64,000 bases of DNA, taken from NCBI RefSeq assembly GCF_004377485.1, contig NZ_SNTY01000025.1, positions 1-64,000 of the forward strand, written 5' to 3'. Position numbers and translations under genes: made by a program. The notes beneath the pieces were generated by a model that searched no databases, had not been told where the DNA came from, and saw only the letters and a list, made by a program, of their open reading frames with translations. Of the stretch, positions 31,030-40,627 are shown in pieces (the stretch's first letter is position 1; each line of letters opens with the position of its first letter). The DNA is from Alkanindiges illinoisensis (GTDB taxonomy: Bacteria; Pseudomonadota; Gammaproteobacteria; Pseudomonadales; Moraxellaceae).

Positions 31030-31347
31030 AAAGTCATCCAGCTTGGCGCCATCAGTCAGTTTAGCGGCCAGCCAGCGTGGTTGCTTGCCACGGCCAGTCC
31101 AGGTTTCCTGCTGGTTTTCCGGATTGCGATAGCGAGGTGCAACGGGCTTGCGGTTTGTACTCTTGCTGGACTTGTTACCCCGGGCAACCAGTTCTTCCAG
31201 TGTTACACCCACAGACGCAGCAATTTCTGTAATTCTGTCATACGCTGCATCAAGCTCTTGTTCTTTTTTTGACTCGATTAAGGCTTCGGCTTCATCGGTC
31301 AGTTTTTTCAGTTCAGCAACTGATAAACTACTAATATCAGGTTTCAT
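31021..31347 (-). CDS. H-NS-family nucleoid-associated protein
   Basis: A 108-residue DNA-binding protein of the H-NS/StpA family. The N-terminal half is a helical oligomerisation region (about 1-60). The C-terminal DNA-binding domain carries the signature YRNPENQQETWTGRGKQPRWL. Such proteins bind AT-rich, often acquired DNA and silence it. I start at ATG 31347 because GGGAG lies 7 nt before it; the longer frame (31359) has no such site. The AT-rich capsule core and restriction-modification island in this window would be natural targets. Confidence 0.92.
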   Translation of the reverse strand: MKPDISSLSVAELKKLTDEAEALIESKKEQELDAAYDRITEIAASVGVTLEELVARGNKSSKSTNRKPVAPRYRNPENQQETWTGRGKQPRWLAAKLTDGAKLDDFLI

Positions 31348-31371
31348 TACCACTCCCACGAATATAAATAA

Positions 31372-31410
31372 CCATTGTTATATTAAACAATATGGGCCGA
31401 TCATATTATA
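31372..31410 (-). promoter_or_regulatory. H-NS-like gene: -10 element and 5'-UTR hairpin
   Basis: A perfect TATAAT lies on the minus strand at 31405-31410, without a convincing -35 at normal distance. Just downstream the leader RNA can form an 8-bp stem with one bulge (31372-31379 with 31386-31395) ending about 20 nt before the ribosome binding site. Confidence 0.45.
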
Positions 31411-31458
31411 ATCGCGAGAGTGTGTCACCTTATTCTTTCAAGTTTATATAAATAAGGT

Positions 31459-31992
31459 TTAAAACGGTAAATCATCATCCAGATCGGTATTATATTGCGG
31501 GCTACTGGTTGCTCCAGTATTTCTGCCCTGACCTGATGAATACTGATTATCACTAGACTGATTATTGCTTGAGTAATTATTACCAGACTGCCCATTACCA
31601 GAGCGGGCGCTATAGGGTGCATAGTCCATATTCTGGCTACCTTCACCCTGACCACTACGCGGGCCATCCAGCATTTGCATGGAATCACCACGGATTTCAG
31701 TGGTAAAGCGTTCCTGACCATCTTTATCAGTCCACTTGCGGGTACGCAGGCTGCCTTCAATATAAACCTTGCTACCCTTCTTTAGATACTGCTGGGCCAC
31801 TTCACCCAGACGGTTATTTAATACAATACGGTGCCATTCAGTAATTTCCTGACGCTCGCCCGTGTTTTTGTCAGTCCAGCTTTCACTGGTGGCAATGGAA
31901 AACTGCGTGAGTGAGCCACCGTTCGGAAAGCTTTTGGTTTCAGGATCACGGCCCAGAGTGCCAACAAGAATAACTTTATTTACGCCACGCAT
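31459..31992 (-). CDS. ssb: Single-stranded DNA-binding protein
   Basis: Tetrameric ssDNA-binding protein for replication, recombination and repair, 177 residues. The OB fold occupies about 1-110 ([18 protein letters not shown] at the start). A disordered Ser/Asn/Gln/Gly-rich linker follows, and the protein ends in the acidic tip DLDDDLPF, which binds partner repair proteins. It lies 50 nt after the MFS transporter gene on the same strand and near uvrA. Confidence 0.97.
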   Translation of the reverse strand: MRGVNKVILVGTLGRDPETKSFPNGGSLTQFSIATSESWTDKNTGERQEITEWHRIVLNNRLGEVAQQYLKKGSKVYIEGSLRTRKWTDKDGQERFTTEIRGDSMQMLDGPRSGQGEGSQNMDYAPYSARSGNGQSGNNYSSNNQSSDNQYSSGQGRNTGATSSPQYNTDLDDDLPF

Positions 31993-32042
31993 GGTTTATT
32001 CCTCAGGTTTAGTTTTTTGATGTAGTGACTGTAAACTACTCG

Positions 32043-33410
32043 CTATGAAAAGGCTACAGGTTGATTCACCAATAGCGACAATTTTTGTCGCGCCTCATCA
32101 TTCAGGTCTTTTGGGTCTACTTTAATGTAGGCAATGCCCTGCTGTTTTAAGATGGCAACTTCCTCAACCCCTTGTACTTCAAGGATTTGATTGCTCCAGT
32201 TGCTCAGGTTTATCTGATCTGATGGCAAGTCAACAGTTAGGGTAGACAGATAGCGCGGTGACTCCAGAAACCAGCTTACGCCCAGCCAAACGGTGGCAAG
32301 TGCAACCAGAATGCCCCATGCCAGTGTGGTATTGCTGCTGGATAATAACTGCCCGCCCAGTAGGCCGCCAAAGAACGCGCCCAGAAACTGACTAGAAGCG
32401 TTGATGCCCATTGCCGTGGCTTTCACCGAAGGCAGAGCAATTTTAGACAGCCATGAAGGCAATAGGGCTTCGATCACATTAAAGGCAATAAAGAACAGCG
32501 CCAGACCTAAAATTAATCCCCAGGGCGTGGTATAAAACAGGCTTAAAACAACTAATGCCGCAGTAATGGAAAATACCGCTGCCATAAAAATATAACGCAT
32601 TTGCTGTTTTTTTTCGGCCACGATAATACTGGGGAATGCAAAAAAGCAGCTGATTAATAATAGAGGTAAATATACCCAGCCATGATGATTTACCGGAATA
32701 CCGGCCCACTCAACTAACTGGCTTGGAATAAAAACAAACAATGCTGTCATGATTAAATGCAGCATGAAAATGGAAATATGCAGACGGTTTAAGTTGGCGT
32801 TATTTAATACCAGTTTAAATTTTTCCCGATAATGGCCATTGACCTGTTTATGCTGGATGGAAACCTGCGGCACCAGTAATAGCAGGACAATTGCCAGAAT
32901 ACCGGCAATACTGGAAAACCAGAATAGGCCGGACAAGCCAATATGTGCCGTCAGTAACGGGCCAATAATAAAAGCCAGCATGAAAGACGTGCCAATACTC
33001 ATCCCCATAATGGCCATGGCCTTGCTGCGCTGCTCCTCACGGGTTACATCGGCCAGTAATGCCATCACCACCGCAGAAATTGCCCCGCCACCAGCCAGTG
33101 CACGACCAATAATGACCTGCCAGATCTCAGTAGACATTGCCGCAATCGCATTACCCAGCGCAAACAGGATCAGGCCAAAAATAATCAGGCCACGGCGCGA
33201 TACATAATCTGCCCACAAGCTAAAGGGAATTTGTAACAAAGCCTGGCTTAAGCCATAAACACCAACAGCCAGACCCAGCAATGCAGGGGTCGCGCCACTG
33301 TACTGCTGCCCTGCAATGGCAAAGACCGGAACGATCATGAACAAGCCCAGCATGCGCAGGGCAAAGATACTACCTAAAGCAAACGTGGAGCGGCGTTCTG
33401 TGGCATTCAT
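32043..33410 (-). CDS. MFS transporter, YajR-like, with C-terminal YAM-type domain
   Basis: A 455-residue inner-membrane transporter of the major facilitator superfamily. About twelve hydrophobic helices are visible. The DxxxRR-type loop 2-3 motif is present (DYVSRRGLIIFG). The last 65 or so residues form a small soluble domain (ILEVQGVEEVAILKQQGIAYIKVDP) like the ferredoxin-like domain at the end of E. coli YajR. The frame extends to a TTG at 33440, but a promoter -10 box at 33456-33461 puts the mRNA start near 33449, so ATG 33410 (MNATERRSTFALG) is the better start. The substrate is unknown. Confidence 0.85.
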   Translation of the reverse strand: MNATERRSTFALGSIFALRMLGLFMIVPVFAIAGQQYSGATPALLGLAVGVYGLSQALLQIPFSLWADYVSRRGLIIFGLILFALGNAIAAMSTEIWQVIIGRALAGGGAISAVVMALLADVTREEQRSKAMAIMGMSIGTSFMLAFIIGPLLTAHIGLSGLFWFSSIAGILAIVLLLLVPQVSIQHKQVNGHYREKFKLVLNNANLNRLHISIFMLHLIMTALFVFIPSQLVEWAGIPVNHHGWVYLPLLLISCFFAFPSIIVAEKKQQMRYIFMAAVFSITAALVVLSLFYTTPWGLILGLALFFIAFNVIEALLPSWLSKIALPSVKATAMGINASSQFLGAFFGGLLGGQLLSSSNTTLAWGILVALATVWLGVSWFLESPRYLSTLTVDLPSDQINLSNWSNQILEVQGVEEVAILKQQGIAYIKVDPKDLNDEARQKLSLLVNQPVAFS

Positions 33411-33455
33411 GAAAATTTTGAACCGTAAAGGATGATGCAATAGAAAACGCTAAGC

Positions 33456-33484
33456 AGTATACGCTTATTTTATTAATGTGCCAG
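33456..33484 (-). promoter_or_regulatory. Promoter of the MFS transporter gene
   Basis: On the minus strand CTGGCA (33479-33484) and TATACT (33456-33461) are 17 nt apart, about 45 nt before the chosen start codon. Good match to the sigma-70 consensus. Confidence 0.7.
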
Positions 33485-33739
33485 ATTGTTGGATGGACGT
33501 TGTATAGCCGCTACGTTTGCACAGCCGTATCCGCTTGAAGCAAGTTTTTGGTAACGGCGACGGGATGACAACTTGAAGTTACATAAACTATCACCATATT
33601 TAGGCTTAAATATTATTCTTTTAACCTGTATATGGCATCGCCGGAAGGTCTTGGTCACCAGACTGCTATGGCTATGCACTGCCCTTTAGTCGCTTGATCA
33701 TGCGTTACCGTTGTTCATCCACAATTAGCTGAGATTTAC
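33485..33739. other. Spacer upstream of uvrA
   Basis: Together with the promoter above this makes a 329-nt gap between the divergent MFS and uvrA genes. I see no gene here. No E. coli-type LexA box is visible, and no convincing uvrA promoter could be fixed by eye; TTGAAG followed by an AT-rich stretch near 33573-33600 is the best candidate. Confidence 0.4.
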
Positions 33740-36568
33740 ATGAGCCAAAATGAAATTCGTATTCGTGGTGCAAAAACACATAATCTAAAAAATATCTCGC
33801 TGGATATTCCACGTGACAAGTTTGTGGTGATTACCGGATTATCAGGCTCGGGTAAATCGTCACTGGCCTTTGATACCTTATATGCCGAAGGCCAGCGCCG
33901 CTATGTGGAATCGCTGTCGGCTTATGCGCGGCAGTTTTTGTCGCAAATGGAAAAGCCGGAAGTGGACAGCATTGAAGGCTTGTCACCAGCAATTGCCATT
34001 GAACAAAAATCCACCAGTCATAACCCGCGCTCCACCGTTGGCACTATCACCGAAATTTACGATTACCTGCGCCTGCTGTATGCCCGCGTGGGAACACCGT
34101 ACTGCCCGGAACATGACTTGCCGATGGTGGCACAAACCGTGTCTGAAATGGTGGATAGCGTCAAGGCCCTGCCTGAAGGTACAGCGTTAATGTTGCTGGC
34201 GCCGGTGGTGCGTGAGCGCAAGGGGGAATATAGCCACCTGTTTGAACAACTGCAGGGTCAGGGTTTTGTGCGCGCGCGCGTGGATGGTGAAATTATTGAA
34301 CTGGATGAACCACCAACGCTGGACAAAAAGAAAAAGCACACCATTGAAGTGATTGTGGATCGTTTCAAGGTGCGTGAAGATCTCGGCAACCGGCTGGCGG
34401 AATCATTTGAAACTGCCCTGCGCTTAGGTGGTGATATTGCCACTTTAAGCTGGCTGGATGGCAGTCATCCCGAGCAGGTGTTTTCCGCCAAGCACAGTTG
34501 CCCCCAGTGTGACCGCGCAGTGGCCGAACTGGAACCGCGCTTGTTTTCCTTTAACAATCCTTATGGTGCCTGTCCGGTTTGTGATGGCCTGGGTGTACGC
34601 AGTCACTTTAGTGCCGAAAAACTGATTCCCAATGCTGAACTGTCGCTGAATCAGGGTGCGATTAAAGGCTGGGATCGCCAGCGTCCGTATTACTTTGGTT
34701 TTATTACCAAGCTGGCCGGACATTATGATATTGACCTCAATACCCCATGGCACACCTTGCCCAAGAACCAGCAAAATATTGTATTGAATGGTTCGGGTAA
34801 GGAAAAAATTGATTTTTCCTATGTGGATGAACGCGGCCGCAAGCAACATCGTGTGATGGTGTTTGAAGGTGTGCTGCCCTATTTGGATCGCCGTTACCGC
34901 GAAACTGAAAGCAATCTAGTACGCGATGATTTGGCGCAGTATTTGTCCAATGCTGCCTGTGATGCCTGTGGTGGCTCCCGCCTGAACGAACTGGCACGCA
35001 ATGTAAAAGTGGTGAACTGCACCTTGCCGGAAGTTACCAAGATGTCGATTGGTGATGCTGAAAGCTATTACCAGTCGCTCAAACTGGAAGGGGCAAAAGG
35101 TGAAATTGCCGACAAGATTTTTAAGGAAATCCGCGAGCGCCTGCATTTTCTGGTGAGCGTAGGCCTGAATTACCTGAGCCTGTCGCGCTCTGCCGATACC
35201 CTGTCTGGTGGTGAAGCACAGCGTATCCGCTTGGCCTCACAAATTGGTGCGGGCTTGATGGGCGTGATGTATGTGCTGGATGAGCCGTCCATTGGTTTGC
35301 ATCAGCGTGATAATGACCGCCTACTCAAGACCCTGATCCGTTTACGCGATCTGGGCAATACCGTGCTGGTGGTTGAGCATGATGAAGATGCCATTCGTGC
35401 TGCTGACCATATCATTGATATTGGCCCGGGTGCCGGGGTGCATGGCGGTGAAATTATTGCCGAAGGGACGTTTCAGGAAATTGAAGCGCATAGCGATTCC
35501 CTAACCGGGCAGTACCTGTCGGGTCGCTTAAAAATTGAAGTGCCGAAGCAGCGCAATGCGCCACAGCCGGACAAGATGCTGCATTTGAATGGCGCCTGTG
35601 GCCATAACCTGAAAAAGGTTAACCTCAGCATTCCGCTGGGTCTTTTTACCTGTATTACCGGCGTGTCCGGTTCAGGTAAATCCACGCTGATTAACCGTAC
35701 CCTATTACCACTGGCAGCGACACAACTGAATGGTGCCAGTACGCTCACGCCGGAAAAATTTGACAGCATTGATGGCTTGCAACATCTGGACAAGGTGGTT
35801 GATATTGACCAAAGCCCGATTGGCCGTACCCCACGTTCCAACCCGGCCACGTATACCGGCTTGTTTACCCCGATTCGTGAGTTGTTTGCGCAAACGGTGG
35901 AAGCCAAGGCGCGTGGTTATGCGGCTGGACGCTTTAGCTTTAATGTAAAAGGCGGACGCTGTGAAGCCTGCGAAGGCGACGGCATGATTAAGGTGGCCAT
36001 GCACTTTTTACCGGATATGTACGTGCCGTGTGATGCCTGTCATGGCAAGCGTTACAACCGTGAAACGCTGGAAGTGAACTACAAGGGCAAGAATATTTCC
36101 GATGTGCTGCAAATGACAGTGGAAGATGCTGCCGAGTTTTTCTCTGCTATTCCGGCCATTCATCGCAAGCTGGAAACCCTGATTCATGTGGGGCTGGGTT
36201 ATATTCGTCTGGGTCAGGCCGCTACTACGTTATCTGGTGGTGAGGCGCAACGGGTAAAACTGGCGCGTGAACTGGCCAAGCGTGATACCGGCAAAACCCT
36301 GTATATTCTGGATGAGCCTACCACTGGCCTGCACTTCCACGATATTGCCAAGCTGCTGGAAATCCTGCATCACTTGCGTGACAAGGGCAACAGTATTGTG
36401 GTGATTGAGCACAATCTGGATGTGGTGAAAACTGCGGACTGGATTGTGGACTTAGGCCCGGAAGGTGGTTCTGGCGGCGGCTTGATTATTGCCGAAGGAA
36501 CACCGGAAGATGTGGTAAAGGTGAAAAAATCCCATACCGCGCAGTTCCTTAAACCTTTATTGAAATAA
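33740..36568 (+). CDS. uvrA: Excinuclease ABC subunit A
   Basis: Damage-recognition ATPase of nucleotide excision repair, 942 residues. Both ABC modules are complete: Walker A motifs GLSGSGKSS (about 32-40) and GVSGSGKST, signature LSGGEAQR twice, and Walker B motifs VLDEPSIGL and ILDEPTTGL. CxxC zinc sites are present (CPQC/CPVC, CEAC/CDAC). It is a single plus-strand gene. Its last 12 bp overlap the end of the convergent 233-residue unknown gene. Confidence 0.98.
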   Translation: MSQNEIRIRGAKTHNLKNISLDIPRDKFVVITGLSGSGKSSLAFDTLYAEGQRRYVESLSAYARQFLSQMEKPEVDSIEGLSPAIAIEQKSTSHNPRSTVGTITEIYDYLRLLYARVGTPYCPEHDLPMVAQTVSEMVDSVKALPEGTALMLLAPVVRERKGEYSHLFEQLQGQGFVRARVDGEIIELDEPPTLDKKKKHTIEVIVDRFKVREDLGNRLAESFETALRLGGDIATLSWLDGSHPEQVFSAKHSCPQCDRAVAELEPRLFSFNNPYGACPVCDGLGVRSHFSAEKLIPNAELSLNQGAIKGWDRQRPYYFGFITKLAGHYDIDLNTPWHTLPKNQQNIVLNGSGKEKIDFSYVDERGRKQHRVMVFEGVLPYLDRRYRETESNLVRDDLAQYLSNAACDACGGSRLNELARNVKVVNCTLPEVTKMSIGDAESYYQSLKLEGAKGEIADKIFKEIRERLHFLVSVGLNYLSLSRSADTLSGGEAQRIRLASQIGAGLMGVMYVLDEPSIGLHQRDNDRLLKTLIRLRDLGNTVLVVEHDEDAIRAADHIIDIGPGAGVHGGEIIAEGTFQEIEAHSDSLTGQYLSGRLKIEVPKQRNAPQPDKMLHLNGACGHNLKKVNLSIPLGLFTCITGVSGSGKSTLINRTLLPLAATQLNGASTLTPEKFDSIDGLQHLDKVVDIDQSPIGRTPRSNPATYTGLFTPIRELFAQTVEAKARGYAAGRFSFNVKGGRCEACEGDGMIKVAMHFLPDMYVPCDACHGKRYNRETLEVNYKGKNISDVLQMTVEDAAEFFSAIPAIHRKLETLIHVGLGYIRLGQAATTLSGGEAQRVKLARELAKRDTGKTLYILDEPTTGLHFHDIAKLLEILHHLRDKGNSIVVIEHNLDVVKTADWIVDLGPEGGSGGGLIIAEGTPEDVVKVKKSHTAQFLKPLLK

Positions 36569-37258
36569 GTTAAGCTGGCCTAGCACGATTGGCGTTGGCT
36601 TAGAATCTCTGATGATTTTAACCCGACGCCAGCTTTCCAGTGTATCTGTGGCAAGGATATATTCAATGCCATCAAACAAGGAAGGTTGTTTTTCAAAAAA
36701 TTTCTCAGCCCGGTTTAAGCATTGACGCAGCCATGAATAAGACATTTTCATCTCTGCGGCAATATTCAAATAAGTGTGTTTGTCTGTTTTAGATTTAAGC
36801 CTTTCAAACAACTCAATATAGGCTAAGATCATTGAAAAGCTATTTTCTGTAGTCTGCTTGGTTTGCTTTTTCTTTGTGATCAGATATTCCTCAGCATCAA
36901 GTAATTGCTGCAACGGTTCATGTGCATCCGAAGCTTTTGCGTGCAGCAGGATAGGATGTGTTGCTGCATCTGGGTTGTTACGCGCTGGTTGATCTATCCT
37001 TTGTGCATACTTAATATTTTTCTCAGAAAATTCAACAAACCTTTGATGCATTGCACGGTATAAATATTTCCGGTGTTCTATATGATTAATATCAAATGAC
37101 CCAAATATGGCTACTTTCCATTCTGTGACTACAAAAATCAAAGCTTCATTTTCAATATCTTCCTTTTGATGCTCTCCCGAATCTCTCGCAATACGCTGCC
37201 ATAATGTTCCATATCGTTGTAGTGCAGCATAAATTTTTAGCTGTTCAGCGTGATCCAT
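36557..37258 (-). CDS. Unknown protein with HTH-like, sigma-factor-like helical layout
   Basis: I do not recognise this 233-residue protein. It is rich in charged helical stretches. A region at about 36-85 ([14 protein letters not shown] ... [20 protein letters not shown]) faintly recalls sigma region 2. A segment at about 161-186 ([26 protein letters not shown]) looks like a helix-turn-helix placed where sigma region 4 would be. That is inference from pattern only; a DNA-binding or phage-type regulator is equally possible. It converges on uvrA and overlaps its last 12 bp, with no terminator between them. Gene codon use looks less regular than in uvrA. Confidence 0.6.
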   Translation of the reverse strand: MDHAEQLKIYAALQRYGTLWQRIARDSGEHQKEDIENEALIFVVTEWKVAIFGSFDINHIEHRKYLYRAMHQRFVEFSEKNIKYAQRIDQPARNNPDAATHPILLHAKASDAHEPLQQLLDAEEYLITKKKQTKQTTENSFSMILAYIELFERLKSKTDKHTYLNIAAEMKMSYSWLRQCLNRAEKFFEKQPSLFDGIEYILATDTLESWRRVKIIRDSKPTPIVLGQLNLFQ

Positions 37259-37412
37259 GCCGATCTTCCAGGAGACAAAAATAGTAAATTAATCAGTTTA
37301 GATTTAAAACTGAGGTCTTTGTTAATGCCGAGTGCTGATATTGACCCGTACAATTCAAAACAAAAGATTACCCTAAGGTTTTGACAATCTTAGCCTCGCT
37401 CCTTATTACTTG

Positions 37413-37868
37413 ATGCTTCCTTTTTCCAATAAGACGTACTCAGCCATGGACTTTAACGAGCTACCGTTTCAACACGCCATTGAATTTAAACAAGGCAATG
37501 GTTCACGACAACTTGCCGTATTTAGTGACCCTGAATGCCCGTACTGCCAACGGCTGGAACTTGAACTGGCTAAACTGGACGATGTTACTATCCATGTTTT
37601 TCCGTTTCCCCTGACGCAATTGCACCCAAAGGCAGAACAAATTAGCCGTAAAATATGGTGTTCACCGGATCGGGCCAGCGCCTGGCGTGATTATCTGACC
37701 CAGCAGCTTGCGCCAGACAATCCCGGAAACTGTGATGCTCCTGTTGAAGCCAATTTGCAACTTGGTCAGGCGCTGGGTGTCAATGGCACCCCCACCCTGA
37801 TACTGTCCAGCGGCAAATTAATAACAGGCGCTGCTTCTGCTGAGGATATTGATGCGTTACTGGATTAG
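37413..37868 (+). CDS. DsbC/DsbG-like thioredoxin-fold protein without signal peptide
   Basis: About 151 residues in length. The catalytic CPYC motif (C43 and C46 counted from the longer TTG start at 37410) and the cis-proline loop (NGTPTLI) are those of the DsbC/DsbG disulphide isomerase family. The usual signal peptide and N-terminal dimerisation domain are missing: upstream in frame there is only a short run before a stop at 37374. Either the protein acts in the cytosol as a monomeric thioredoxin-like enzyme or it is a shortened DsbC relative. ATG 37413 and ATG 37446 are both possible starts, and neither has a clear ribosome binding site. A terminator follows. Confidence 0.7.
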   Translation: MLPFSNKTYSAMDFNELPFQHAIEFKQGNGSRQLAVFSDPECPYCQRLELELAKLDDVTIHVFPFPLTQLHPKAEQISRKIWCSPDRASAWRDYLTQQLAPDNPGNCDAPVEANLQLGQALGVNGTPTLILSSGKLITGAASAEDIDALLD

Positions 37869-38284
37869 ACAGACTGGAAAGGCAACTGGCAACGGTTACG
37901 TTACTCAATTAAACGTCGCCGTCTGCTCACTTACCAACAAATTTTTGCCAGTTGTTTCTTGTTTCCGGTAATTTTGCTTAACGGCTCAAGCTTAAATTTG
38001 AGTCGTTTTTGATGAATATCTAAAAAGACTTTTTGTTGCTTCATATAGCAATTCCATAAGTTTTTAAGTTAGCTCAGGTTTTTCACTTACATTGCAACAA
38101 TAAATGCCCTGTAAAGATATCAGTCAGGGCAGCTAAACAAAGCAATATGGATAAAAAAATGCTTATACGCAGGGAATTCCGGTTTTACTCAACACTGATG
38201 CTGTCCTCAGCAAACAGTTTATCGCGTGTTAGCTAATTATTTGCTACCATTCGCCGCCTAACTTCTGCTCGACATCCTGGCCTT
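37869..38284. other. 416-nt spacer before trmA
   Basis: No gene is supported here. It contains the terminator at 37981-38010 and a 6-bp stem at 38106-38130 (GCCCTG/CAGGGC, 13-nt loop) without a T run. The trmA promoter should lie in the last 150 nt, but no strong box pair was seen. Confidence 0.4.
37981..38010 (+). terminator. Terminator after the DsbC-like gene
   Basis: A 9-bp stem with one G-U pair (37981-37989 with 37998-38006) is followed by a run of T residues on the plus strand. It lies about 115 nt beyond the stop codon. Confidence 0.65.
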
Positions 38285-39370
38285 ATGACCTCGCCATACC
38301 AACTGCAACTTCAAGAAAAAATTGACCGCATCAGTGCGCAATTTGCTGATTACAACCCGCCTGCGCTGCACGTGTTTGAATCACCAGAACAACACTATCG
38401 CATGCGCGCGGAGTTTCGCATCTGGCATATCGAAAACGACCTGTTCTATGCCATGTTTGAACGCAGTGCAGATGGCAAGCAGAAAAAAGTCATTCGTATT
38501 GATGAATTTCCCATTGCCGACCAAGGCATTAACACGTTAATGCCAAAATTGCTGACAGCCATCAAAGCCGTGCCGGTACTGTCCGAACGTTTGTTTGAAG
38601 TGGGCTTTTTGGCAACCTTAAGTGGCGAAATGCTGGTCAGTTTTGTTTATCACCGTAAGCTGGATCTAGACTGGGAACAAGCCGCCAAAGCATTGGGCGA
38701 GCAGTTGAATATCAGCATTATCGGGCGTAGTCGCGGCCAAAAGCTGGTGATTGGCAATGACTTTGTGGTGGAAAAGCTCAAGGTTCAAGCCCGGGAATTT
38801 GTCTACAAGCAAGTGGAAGGTAGCTTTACCCAGCCTAACGCACAAGTATGCCAGTACATGCTGGACTGGGCGTGCAGCGTAGCAGGACATTCAGATAAAG
38901 ATTTACTGGAACTGTATTGCGGTAACGGTAACTTTACCCTGCCGTTATCGTTGAGATTTAAAAAAGTTTTGGCAACTGAACTGGCAAAATCATCGGTACA
39001 TGCGGCTGAATGGAATATTGCGCAAAACCAGATTGATAATATTCAGGTGGCACGTTTATCCGCAGAAGAGTTTACCCAGGCCTATCACGGTGAGCGTGAA
39101 TTCAGGCGTTTGCAGGACGCCAGAATCGACCTCAACACTTATGATTTTGATACAGTGTTTGTTGATCCACCACGCGCAGGGATTGATAACGACACCTTAA
39201 AACTGCTGCAAGGGTTTGAGCGCATCATCTATATTTCCTGCAATCCAGACACCCTGCACGATAACTTAAAGACCTTAAGCCAAACCCACCGCATTAGCCA
39301 GTTTGCGTTGTTTGACCAGTTTCCGTATACCCATCACGTAGAATCCGGGGTATTACTGGAAAAGATTTAA
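38285..39370 (+). CDS. trmA: tRNA (uracil-54-C5)-methyltransferase
   Basis: SAM-dependent enzyme that makes ribothymidine at position 54 of the tRNA T loop. The 361-residue length matches TrmA and there is no N-terminal TRAM domain or Fe-S cysteine cluster, which separates it from RlmC/RlmD. The SAM site ([15 protein letters not shown]), the DPPRAG motif, the catalytic cysteine in ISCNPDTL and the C-terminal glutamate ([12 protein letters not shown]) are present. It is followed 18 nt later by a cupin gene, probably on the same transcript. Confidence 0.95.
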   Translation: MTSPYQLQLQEKIDRISAQFADYNPPALHVFESPEQHYRMRAEFRIWHIENDLFYAMFERSADGKQKKVIRIDEFPIADQGINTLMPKLLTAIKAVPVLSERLFEVGFLATLSGEMLVSFVYHRKLDLDWEQAAKALGEQLNISIIGRSRGQKLVIGNDFVVEKLKVQAREFVYKQVEGSFTQPNAQVCQYMLDWACSVAGHSDKDLLELYCGNGNFTLPLSLRFKKVLATELAKSSVHAAEWNIAQNQIDNIQVARLSAEEFTQAYHGEREFRRLQDARIDLNTYDFDTVFVDPPRAGIDNDTLKLLQGFERIIYISCNPDTLHDNLKTLSQTHRISQFALFDQFPYTHHVESGVLLEKI

Positions 39371-39388
39371 CAAGGGGATAGTAATGTA

Positions 39389-39751
39389 ATGGCAGATATT
39401 TTTATTGCAGGACAAGGCCTGGCACACGCTGCGGCAACGGTAGACTATCCGCGCCCGGAGCGTCTTGTTGCAGGTAATCCAGAACGGCTAACCACCAGTC
39501 TGTATGAACACCCCAACATGAGCTGTGGCATTTGGCATTGTGACGTGGGTGCATGGCGCATTGTGTTTGCCGATAACAAACAAGAGTTTTTTCAGGTAAT
39601 CAAAGGGATGGTTCGCCTGCATGACGCGCATGGTGAGTTTGTGCAGATTCATGCAGGTCAGGCTGGCATTATTCCACCCGGTTTTGTGGGTATGTTTGAA
39701 GTGCTGGAACCGGTAGAAAAATATTATGTGATCGTAGAAATCACAGCCTAA
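39389..39751 (+). CDS. Cupin-domain protein (DUF861/EutQ-like)
   Basis: A small single-domain cupin of 120 residues. The WHCDVGAWRIVF and GQAGIIPPGFVGMFEV stretches fit the Cupin_3 (DUF861) group, a beta-barrel family related to (S)-ureidoglycine aminohydrolase and EutQ. Few of the metal-binding histidines of classical cupins are present, so catalysis is uncertain. It lies directly after trmA, and its stop is only 13 nt from the end of the convergent channel gene. Confidence 0.75.
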   Translation: MADIFIAGQGLAHAAATVDYPRPERLVAGNPERLTTSLYEHPNMSCGIWHCDVGAWRIVFADNKQEFFQVIKGMVRLHDAHGEFVQIHAGQAGIIPPGFVGMFEVLEPVEKYYVIVEITA

Positions 39752-39764
39752 GGACTGGGCACGA

Positions 39765-40454
39765 TCACGCTTGATGATCTCTGGGCGCATGCTTAATGTA
39801 TTGCAGGGTAATCAAACGCGACACCACCAGCGTTAAATACATCACGCCTACAAACATTTGTAGCGATACCAGCACCCGTGCAGCCGGGGCAATAGGCACA
39901 ATATCGCTTAAACCAGTTCCCGATTGCACACTAAAGCTTAAAAATAGCAACTCCAGCCAGCTACGGCCCAGTTCGCCATCAGCCAGTGCGGTAAAACTGC
40001 TGGGATACAGGGTCTGGCAGGCACTGTATAAAAAGGCAAACGCCCAGGCAAACAGGGTAAAGACTGTAGCTGCCGCAAATAGTTCATCACGGGTAAGGTA
40101 TTTATCGGCAAACATATACATTAGCAAACCGGATGCTGCATAAATATAAGCGGCAGCTTCCACCACATTGGCAATCACCTGCAACAGCGGCGTGCCAAAA
40201 CCAGCCACAATGGTGAGCGACAAGATCAGCGCTGTGCTGACAAACACCAAACCCACCAAGGTATAAATGGGACTACGGCGAATAATCGTGGCAATTAATA
40301 ACAGCGCCAGCGCACTTAAGCACCAGGACAACGCATGGGTATTCAGGGTTTTGTTAGTGAGCGGCGACAAACATAAAATCAGTAACTGTAAAATCAGCAA
40401 CCATGCCGAAGGCAGCAGTTTTAAACCTTTCCAGTGAATTAACAGGCTGTGCAT
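39765..40454 (-). CDS. Ion-channel-family membrane protein with atypical filter
   Basis: A 229-residue inner-membrane protein with about six hydrophobic segments. The C-terminal part (about 165-215) has the pore-helix, filter and inner-helix layout of two-helix-pore potassium channels (Ion_trans_2 group). The usual TVGYGD filter is replaced by SVQSGTGLSDI (filter region near 178-184), so potassium selectivity is not assured. No cytosolic RCK domain is attached. It is a single minus-strand gene convergent with the cupin gene. Confidence 0.7.
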   Translation of the reverse strand: MHSLLIHWKGLKLLPSAWLLILQLLILCLSPLTNKTLNTHALSWCLSALALLLIATIIRRSPIYTLVGLVFVSTALILSLTIVAGFGTPLLQVIANVVEAAAYIYAASGLLMYMFADKYLTRDELFAAATVFTLFAWAFAFLYSACQTLYPSSFTALADGELGRSWLELLFLSFSVQSGTGLSDIVPIAPAARVLVSLQMFVGVMYLTLVVSRLITLQYIKHAPRDHQA

Positions 40455-40627
40455 TATATGATAGCTATTGTGATTAAGCTGTTGAAAATTATGCCATGTT
40501 TAACTGTTAAAAGTTTTTAGCCTTATAAGGTTTATGGTAACGGCAAATGAGATAAAAAAATTCTGGTATGACATCCCTATCCTGCAAATTATGCTGAATC
40601 GGGCTTAGCCATAAGCTATGGGCAATA

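Noticed and set aside
33560..33739. LexA box before uvrA
   Set aside because: A CTGTATATGG sequence caught the eye, but it lacks the CTGT-N8-ACAG form, and Acinetobacter-type bacteria usually lack LexA.
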